A stretch of DNA of 48,117 nucleotides, taken from the NCBI GenBank assembly GCA_002070205.1, contig MWCU01000125.1:1-48117 (forward strand). The letters are read 5' to 3'. A program made the position numbers and the translations under genes. The notes below the pieces were generated by a model. The model did not search any database, was not told the DNA's origin, and was given only the letters and a program-made list of their open reading frames with translations. Source of the stretch: Firmicutes bacterium ADurb.Bin182 (GTDB taxonomy: Bacteria; Bacillota; Clostridia; Christensenellales; CAG-138). This document shows, piece after piece, positions 43,256 to 48,117 of the stretch (position 1 is its first letter; every line of letters starts with the position of its first letter).

Positions 43256-44130
43256 ATGTTCTCCTTATCCTCCTCGCAAAGGGCGGCAGCAAACTGCTGC
43301 CGCAAAAATTGCATAGCATCCCGTATGGCACGGATATCGTCTTCGGTAGCGCCGGTCCACAGCTCCATCATATACGGTCCTGCATACCCGCACTTTTCAA
43401 GTACCCGGAAGTATTTTGCGAAATTCACACAACCGGAGCCGAACGTCACGCACTTAAATGTTCCGGGATGATCAGGCGTAACTGGAAGCGTATCTTTCAG
43501 ATGGACCGCTACGATGCTGCCGATGCCCTGACGCAGTTCAGCCTCCATATCATTCCCCCAAGCGGTCAGATTGCCGAGATCCGGATAGGTGCCGTACCAC
43601 GGAGAATTAAGCAGCTCAGCATAACGGAGGTTTTTGGAAATAGAGTTTAAAAAGTCCGTATCCATGGTCTCCATCGCCAGCATTATCTGACAGCGTTCGG
43701 CTTGCCTGCAAGCATGGCGAAGCCCTTCCAGGAAGGCAGCGCGGCTCTTGGGTGTTGACGGTTCGTAATACACATCGTACCCTGCAAGCTGTATGACGCG
43801 CACTCCAAGCTCTGCCGCGAACGCCAGCGCACGTTCCGTAATTTCATGTGCCCTGCGGCGTTTTGCGCTGTCTTGGCTGCCATACGGAAAACGCCGGTGC
43901 GCGCTAAGGCATATGGAGCGTAGAGGCATGCCGCAGCTCTTGCTGATCTGCAATAACTCGCGCTGCTGCGCTATGGACCAATCAAGGCGTTCGAGGCGAG
44001 CGTCCGTTTCGTCAATAGAAAGCTCCATATAGTCGAATCCGAGCTCTCGCGCGGTACAAAAGCGCGTTTCCCAGTCCCACTCTGCGGGAAAAGCCTTTTC
44101 GTATATTCCTAAACTATGCGTGCCCAGCAT
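43252..44130 (-). CDS. L-xylulose-5-phosphate/L-ribulose-5-phosphate 3-epimerase family (UlaE-like)
   Basis: A 292-residue TIM-barrel protein of the UlaE/SgaU type. LGIYEKAFPAEWDWETRFCTARELGFDYMELSIDE is a near-signature for the group; CLSAHRRFPYGS, QLAGYDVYYE, METMDTDF, YPDLGNLTAWGND and HLKDT...FGSGCVNF give the metal and substrate residues. In E. coli this enzyme converts L-xylulose-5-P to L-ribulose-5-P. Preceded by an AGGAGGAGG ribosome site; ATGA overlap with the kinase. Confidence 0.85.
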   Translation of the reverse strand: MLGTHSLGIYEKAFPAEWDWETRFCTARELGFDYMELSIDETDARLERLDWSIAQQRELLQISKSCGMPLRSICLSAHRRFPYGSQDSAKRRRAHEITERALAFAAELGVRVIQLAGYDVYYEPSTPKSRAAFLEGLRHACRQAERCQIMLAMETMDTDFLNSISKNLRYAELLNSPWYGTYPDLGNLTAWGNDMEAELRQGIGSIVAVHLKDTLPVTPDHPGTFKCVTFGSGCVNFAKYFRVLEKCGYAGPYMMELWTGATEDDIRAIRDAMQFLRQQFAAALCEEDKENI

Positions 44131-44154
44131 TGCGCCTCCTCCTGATCCGGATAA

Positions 44155-45108
44155 TCAAAATACGTACTCCCCGGGTTTGATGTTACAGGCCGGCGCAGCC
44201 ATGATTTCACGCAGCTGGTCGATATTTGCGGAGCTTGCCAAAGGCACCACGGGGAAATCCTGCGCGTAGAAGAAGCCGAGCAGCACCTGCGTGATTGTGA
44301 CATTGTATTTTTCGCAAATGGACAGGATTTTTTTCATCACCGAAAGGTTGCCCTGCGTGTAGTAGCTGCTGGCTTTGACCGCCTGTTCGCCCTTAGCGGC
44401 AAGTATATGGAAGAACCCGCTGCACACGCCGAAATACGGCATAGCGAGTATATCCGTTGTGCGATGGATCTCCATCATATCGGCATCCATGGACACCATT
44501 GTGTCGTCAGGGAAGGGGTTCATGTATTTGAGCCCCATGTTGAATAACATCTGGTTGGCTACAAATCCGCGCAAAGAATGCGCCTTAGCGTACGAGTGTG
44601 CCTCTTTCATGCGCGCACTTGTCCAGTTGGAGCATCCGTAATAGCGTATTTTACCTTCTTTGACATAGTCTTCCATGACGCCGAGGAGATCCGCCACCGG
44701 CTGCGCCGTGTCGTCGCGGTGGTAAATATATATGTCTATGCAATCCACTCCTAAGGCTTTCATGCTCAGGGAAAGGTCATGGTCCATGTCCTTTTTGGTC
44801 ATGCGGCTCGTATGCATGTGATTAAGGTCCGGATGCCCTCCCTTCGTGACCAGCACAATGTCGTTATGATGCCCGCGGCGCCGTATCCAATCGCCCAAAA
44901 CGCGCTCGCTGCGACCGATTTCAGGCTTGACCCAATCCGAGTAGATTCGGGCCGTATCGATGAGATTGCCGCCCATGTCCACAAAAGCGTCCAGCAGCGC
45001 AAAGGCTTCCTTGCCGTCCCAGTCCAGTCCCGCACTGACTGTGCCGAACCCGACGGGATAAAGTGCGATATCAGTGTTGGGGATGCGAACAGATTTGCTC
45101 ACGTTCAT
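44155..45108 (-). CDS. Aldo/keto reductase
   Basis: A 317-residue NAD(P)H-dependent oxidoreductase with the AKR tetrad: Asp/Tyr in NLIDTARIYSDW, Lys in VLVTKGGHP and His in YIYHRDD; the SNWTSARM and VPLASSANIDQLRE stretches line the cofactor site. It may reduce or oxidise a sugar, sugar lactone or small aldehyde of the pathway; the substrate is not evident. The start at 45108 follows GGAGGTAAC and lies inside the 3' end of rhaA (38-nt overlap). Confidence 0.88.
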   Translation of the reverse strand: MNVSKSVRIPNTDIALYPVGFGTVSAGLDWDGKEAFALLDAFVDMGGNLIDTARIYSDWVKPEIGRSERVLGDWIRRRGHHNDIVLVTKGGHPDLNHMHTSRMTKKDMDHDLSLSMKALGVDCIDIYIYHRDDTAQPVADLLGVMEDYVKEGKIRYYGCSNWTSARMKEAHSYAKAHSLRGFVANQMLFNMGLKYMNPFPDDTMVSMDADMMEIHRTTDILAMPYFGVCSGFFHILAAKGEQAVKASSYYTQGNLSVMKKILSICEKYNVTITQVLLGFFYAQDFPVVPLASSANIDQLREIMAAPACNIKPGEYVF

Positions 45109-46351
45109 TATTGTTACCTCCAAGTATTTTCTGTTGATTTATCCAGTCTGCGCCGGGTATGTCGTTCATCCGGCAAAATTCATCCCATACAAAACCGAAG
45201 GGCAGCGTTTTGATTTGCTCGAGCAGTACAAGGCGGCGGGTAAAGTCTCCCTCATATTCATAGCGCCGCAACAGATGATATGGCTCAAGAAGCGCATAGA
45301 GCAGCGCTTGCTTGACACTGCGGGCGCCCAGTACGGTTGCCGCTATCCTGTCGATGCTTGCGTCGAAATAATCCGTGCCGATATGGACGGTGTCAAATGC
45401 GTTGTGGCGTACGATTTGCTGCATAATTGCACGGGTTTCATCGTCAAAGAGCACTACATGATCGCTGTCCCAACGCACGGGGCGGCTGACGTGCAGCATT
45501 ATCTCGCGGTTGAATGCCAAGTACGATGAGAGCTTGCTTGAAACCGTCTCAGTGGGATGGAAATGTCCCGTATCCATGCAGACCATGCAGTTGTTGTTAA
45601 GTGCCGCGTAGTTGCTGTAAAACTCATGTGAGCCGGTCACGTAGCTTTCGCTGCCTAACCCGAACAGCTTGCTTTCTACGGAATCCTTGTTCTCGGTATT
45701 GCTGATGGGTTCGGAAAATATCTGATCCAGCGAATCTTTCAGGCGCATTCGCGGTTCTAGGGTGTCTATCGTGATGTCTTTGTACCCGTCCGGGATCCAG
45801 TGGTTGGTGATGCAGGGTGAGCCCAGTTTCTGTCCGAAGAACCGGCCGATCCTGCGGCAGCGCTTGCCGTGCTCGATCCAAAACTTGCGAATGCTCTCGT
45901 TCGAGCTTGAAAGCGTAAAGCCGTCATCCGCCTTAGGATGACTGAAATACGTCGGGTTGAAATCAAGTCCTAACTTCATTTCCTTTGCATAGTCCACCCA
46001 AAACGCGAAATGATGCGGTTCTATTTCATCGCGCTCTATGTGCTTTCCGCCATTCTCAAGGTAGATCGCGTGAAGCGCCAGCCGATTACGGCCGGGTATC
46101 AGCTTGAGCGCACGGGTCAGGTTGTTCAAATATTCTTCTTTGGAAGCGGGCTTGCCTGGAGCGTTGCCGAATGCAGCGATGCCGCCGGACAATCCCCGAT
46201 CCGGCGATTCGAATCCTGAAAGATCGTCTATTTGCCAGCAATGTACGGATACGGGGATTTCATTAAGCTTTGTGAGCGCGAGATCTGTATCGGCGCCTAA
46301 CGCGGCGTATGCTTCCTTTGCGATCAAGTAGTTTTTTTCGATTCGGTCCAT
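45071..46351 (-). CDS. rhaA: L-rhamnose isomerase family protein
   Basis: A 426-residue sugar isomerase: VSVHCWQIDDLSGFE near residue 35, NPTYFSHPKADDGFTLSS, HWIPDGYKDITIDTLEPR, MDTGHFHPTETVSSKLSSYL, HVSRPVRWDSDHVVLFDD (metal Asp/His), and GTDYFDASIDRIAATVLG. The family interconverts L-rhamnose and L-rhamnulose and also L-lyxose and L-xylulose. It is the first gene of the operon, with a strong promoter at 46456-46484 and an AAGGAG ribosome site. No rhaB- or rhaD-type gene is present here, and the downstream enzymes fit the lyxose reaction, so the name gives the family, not a proven substrate. Confidence 0.9.
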   Translation of the reverse strand: MDRIEKNYLIAKEAYAALGADTDLALTKLNEIPVSVHCWQIDDLSGFESPDRGLSGGIAAFGNAPGKPASKEEYLNNLTRALKLIPGRNRLALHAIYLENGGKHIERDEIEPHHFAFWVDYAKEMKLGLDFNPTYFSHPKADDGFTLSSSNESIRKFWIEHGKRCRRIGRFFGQKLGSPCITNHWIPDGYKDITIDTLEPRMRLKDSLDQIFSEPISNTENKDSVESKLFGLGSESYVTGSHEFYSNYAALNNNCMVCMDTGHFHPTETVSSKLSSYLAFNREIMLHVSRPVRWDSDHVVLFDDETRAIMQQIVRHNAFDTVHIGTDYFDASIDRIAATVLGARSVKQALLYALLEPYHLLRRYEYEGDFTRRLVLLEQIKTLPFGFVWDEFCRMNDIPGADWINQQKILGGNNNEREQICSHPQH

Positions 46352-46455
46352 TTTGTCAACTCCTTTTTACGTGGCAGGTTTTTTGTATTAATGTGAAGCA
46401 GCAGATGAAGAATATTTCACGATACGGAATGCTATTACGTACTTCATTATGTTTT

Positions 46456-46484
46456 ATTATAAATGTTTCCAATATGGCTGTCAA
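46456..46484 (-). promoter_or_regulatory. Promoter of the sugar operon
   Basis: A consensus promoter on the minus strand: TTGACA at 46479-46484, a 17-nt spacer and TATAAT at 46456-46461. Such a strong promoter most likely needs a repressor; GGAAACATTT overlaps the spacer. Confidence 0.8.
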
Positions 46485-46530
46485 CGGATCATCACGGTTA
46501 GCGGGCCGTATTGGGTGTATCTTTCTGATG

Positions 46531-46547
46531 ATTCCGCTTGACGGAAT
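46531..46547 (+). promoter_or_regulatory. Inverted repeat over the iclR -35 box
   Basis: ATTCCG-CTTGA-CGGAAT, a perfect 6-bp inverted repeat overlapping the -35 box TTGACG; a likely autoregulatory IclR operator. Confidence 0.55.
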
Positions 46548-46566
46548 GTGCCTCGCCACGTAGTAT
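46538..46566 (+). promoter_or_regulatory. Promoter of the iclR gene
   Basis: TTGACG at 46538-46543, a 17-nt spacer and TAGTAT at 46561-46566. Confidence 0.55.
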
Positions 46567-46661
46567 AGATATTGGTATCCCGATCTGACAAATTCTATGT
46601 GATAAAATCCTGAAGGCTGTCGCCGCATGGCAGCGCAAGACTTTGGTTTACGGAGGAAAGC

Positions 46662-47432
46662 ATGTCGTCCAGCAATACCATACAATCCATCGACCGGGCA
46701 CTAAGCATATTAGAGTTCCTGTATCGGCATGGGCATGAGGCAAGCATCAGCGAGATCAGTGCGGCAACGAATTTGTTCGGCAGCACTATACACCGCATAC
46801 TCCGTACGCTGAAGGAACACGGCTACGTATACCAAAATCAGAAGACCTCGAAATATTGGCTGGGCATGCGATTTTATGCATTGGGCAATGCGGTCAAAGA
46901 AAATATGCCTCTCGTAAGCATAATAGAACCGCTTGCGGATATTGTCGCGCGTAAATACGGCGAGACCGTATATGTCGCGGTTCCTTCTTTTCTTTCCCCG
47001 CGGCAGGCGCAACAGGCGCTTATTCTCAAGATTAGCTACAGCACTTTCATTTTGCGCACGTCGCCTAACGTCGGCGCCGTCACGCTTGCGCACGGCTCAG
47101 CAACAGGCAAGTGCATGATGGCGTATTACTCGGAAGCGCTATTGGAAACCTACCGGCAATATCCGCTGGTGCAGCAGACGGAAAAAACCATTACCGACTG
47201 GGACGTCATGCTGAAAGAGCTTAGGAAAATCCGTCAGAACGGTTATGCTATAGACAGGGAGGAGGAAGAAACCGGGCTTACTTGCGTCGCGGTGCCCATA
47301 ATCGATTCGCGCGGAAGCATAATTGCAGCCATCAGCCTTTCCGGCCCTACCCACCGCATGAGCGAATTCGCCGTGGAGGATATACTTGCCGATCTCAAAC
47401 ATGTGAGCAGTCAAATCAATACATATATCTGA
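46662..47432 (+). CDS. IclR-family transcriptional regulator
   Basis: A 256-residue regulator: N-terminal winged helix (TIQSIDRALSILEFLYRHG, ASISEISAATNLFGSTIHRILRTLKEHGYV) and a C-terminal effector domain (YGETVYVAVP, VTLAHGSATGKCMMAYY, GYAIDREEEETGLTCVAVPIIDSRGSIIAAISLSGP). It probably controls the divergent sugar operon and may reach the etf clusters on either side, whose promoters carry related repeats. The ligand is likely a pathway sugar or hydroxyacid. ATG follows CGGAGGAA. Confidence 0.93.
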   Translation: MSSSNTIQSIDRALSILEFLYRHGHEASISEISAATNLFGSTIHRILRTLKEHGYVYQNQKTSKYWLGMRFYALGNAVKENMPLVSIIEPLADIVARKYGETVYVAVPSFLSPRQAQQALILKISYSTFILRTSPNVGAVTLAHGSATGKCMMAYYSEALLETYRQYPLVQQTEKTITDWDVMLKELRKIRQNGYAIDREEEETGLTCVAVPIIDSRGSIIAAISLSGPTHRMSEFAVEDILADLKHVSSQINTYI

Positions 47433-47462
47433 AACCATTCCTTTACATGAATCACCTCGTCG

Positions 47463-47491
47463 TTGAAATTTAATTTCAAATATTATATAAT
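47463..47491 (+). promoter_or_regulatory. Promoter and IclR-like operator of the second etfB
   Basis: TTGAAA at 47463-47468, a 17-nt spacer and TATAAT at 47486-47491. The -35 box is the left half of a perfect 17-bp inverted repeat, TTGAAATTTAATTTCAA (47463-47479), which resembles the GGAAATNATTTCC core bound by IclR in enterobacteria. Confidence 0.65.
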
Positions 47492-47542
47492 TATTATGAA
47501 ATAAACTAATATCAATCGCTTGTTTTGTGCGGTGGAGGTTTC

Positions 47543-48117
47543 ATGCGTATTTTAGTTTGTATTAAGCAGGTGCCCGAAACATCGGATGTACCGCTGGACG
47601 AAAAGAATTACACTTTGCGGCGGGATAAGGCGCAGCTCACAATCAACCCTGCGGATTGCGCCGCGCTTGAGTATGCAATGCAGCTCAAAGAAAGATGCGG
47701 CGCACATGTTACTGTTCTTACCATGGGCCGTCCGCAGGCACAAACAATGCTTAGAGAGGTCGCGGCGCGCGGAGCCGACCGGCTTGTTCTTGTTACCGAT
47801 CCTGCTTATGCGGGTTCGGACACGCTCGCGACTGCCGACATCTTATACGCCGCTGCTGAGCATATAGGCGGTTTTGATCTGATCCTTATGGGGCGCAGGG
47901 CAATAGACGGCGAGACCGGTCATGTAGGCCCGCAGCTCTCGGTTCTTTTAGACGCGTCCTGCGTGACCAATGTGATCGATGTGGGTACGATCCGGGAAGG
48001 CCGCATCGTCTGCACTCGTCTGCTCGAACAGTCTCAAATGGTATTGGAAGCGCCGCTTCCGGCGCTGCTGACGGTTTGCGGAGGAGCGAACGCGCTGCGC
48101 CCGCCAAGCATCACAGG
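47543..48117 (+). CDS. etfB: Second electron-transfer flavoprotein beta subunit (runs off the right edge)
   Basis: The first 191 codons of an EtfB paralogue: MRILVCIKQVPETSDVPLDE, INPADCAALEYAMQLKERCG, VTVLTMGRPQAQ, and GRRAIDGETGHVGPQLS at the nucleotide site. It differs clearly from the EtfB at 37897, so this is not a simple recent duplication. GGAGG precedes ATG 47543. An etfA and a dehydrogenase or acyl-CoA partner probably follow outside the window. Confidence 0.92.
   Translation, partial: MRILVCIKQVPETSDVPLDEKNYTLRRDKAQLTINPADCAALEYAMQLKERCGAHVTVLTMGRPQAQTMLREVAARGADRLVLVTDPAYAGSDTLATADILYAAAEHIGGFDLILMGRRAIDGETGHVGPQLSVLLDASCVTNVIDVGTIREGRIVCTRLLEQSQMVLEAPLPALLTVCGGANALRPPSIT

Larger units (their letters stand above)
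46352..46661. other. 310-bp divergent control region between rhaA and iclR
   Basis: No gene. It holds two divergent promoters (minus, 46456-46484; plus, 46538-46566) and an inverted repeat over the plus -35 box (46531-46547). The rhaA leader is about 100 nt; nothing else recognisable is in it. Confidence 0.6.

Noticed and set aside
1..48117. tRNA, rRNA, IS elements, phage genes, CRISPR arrays
   Set aside because: None seen on either strand; no regularly spaced repeats and no transposase or integrase motifs.

Overview
This window looks like a chromosomal segment of a low-to-mid GC member of the Clostridia (Firmicutes), probably an uncultured gut or sediment anaerobe. The grounds are strong AGGAGG-type ribosome sites, sigma-A promoters (TTGACA / TATAAT), many TTG and GTG starts, lipobox lipoproteins, a class B sortase, a SpoVB/MOP flippase, a RibU gene behind an FMN riboswitch, and an electron-bifurcating lactate dehydrogenase (Etf) cluster. 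I see no tRNA, rRNA, IS element, phage module or CRISPR array.

Layout. 0-7 kb: the start of a nitroreductase; a fused HMA/TauE-like membrane/cupredoxin protein for metal handling; a PAS-PAS-GGDEF-HD-GYP c-di-GMP protein broken by a frameshift; ThiN; YjbQ; small unknown proteins; and a short minus-strand transcription unit with its own promoter and terminators. 7-9 kb: an 8-oxoguanine deaminase-like enzyme and MsrA, a plausible oxidative-damage pair. 9.6-15.5 kb: a complete oligopeptide ABC transporter, oppBCDF plus oppA. The OppA is circularly permuted: its canonical C-terminal ~70 residues sit directly behind the lipoprotein signal and linker. 15.5-24 kb: SpoVB-like flippase, purine nucleoside phosphorylase + MtnA (thio-/deoxyribose salvage), a secreted four-SH3 class B sortase, cysS, and riboswitch-controlled ribU. 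24-36 kb: malQ, an acyltransferase with a zinc ribbon, an MBL-fold lipoprotein that may be translated from a leaderless mRNA, a radical SAM/SPASM enzyme translationally coupled to a lipoprotein with a Gly-rich Cys motif, a GntR(YtrA)-ABC exporter operon, pepT, rnz, and an FAD/Rieske oxidoreductase.

36.5 kb to the end is one metabolic island. On the plus strand, larA-etfB-etfA-glcD (lctF/B/C/D-like) should interconvert 2-hydroxyacid enantiomers and oxidise them with NAD, using a ferredoxin-driven bifurcating Etf. Converging on it from the minus strand is a five-gene sugar operon: L-rhamnose isomerase family, aldo/keto reductase, L-xylulose-5-P 3-epimerase family, FGGY kinase, and a sensory-rhodopsin-transducer-family protein. 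With no rhamnulose-1-P aldolase in sight, this enzyme set fits L-lyxose/L-xylulose catabolism at least as well as rhamnose. An IclR regulator is divergent from the sugar operon, and a second etfB starts at the right edge. Inverted repeats overlapping the promoters of the iclR gene and of the second etfB, plus a related repeat before larA, suggest common IclR control.

The strongest unusual signals are the permuted OppA, the radical SAM/lipoprotein pair, the lyxose-lactate island with its candidate operators, the leaderless MBL gene, and the frameshifted c-di-GMP gene. All functions are inferred from reading motifs; no search was run.
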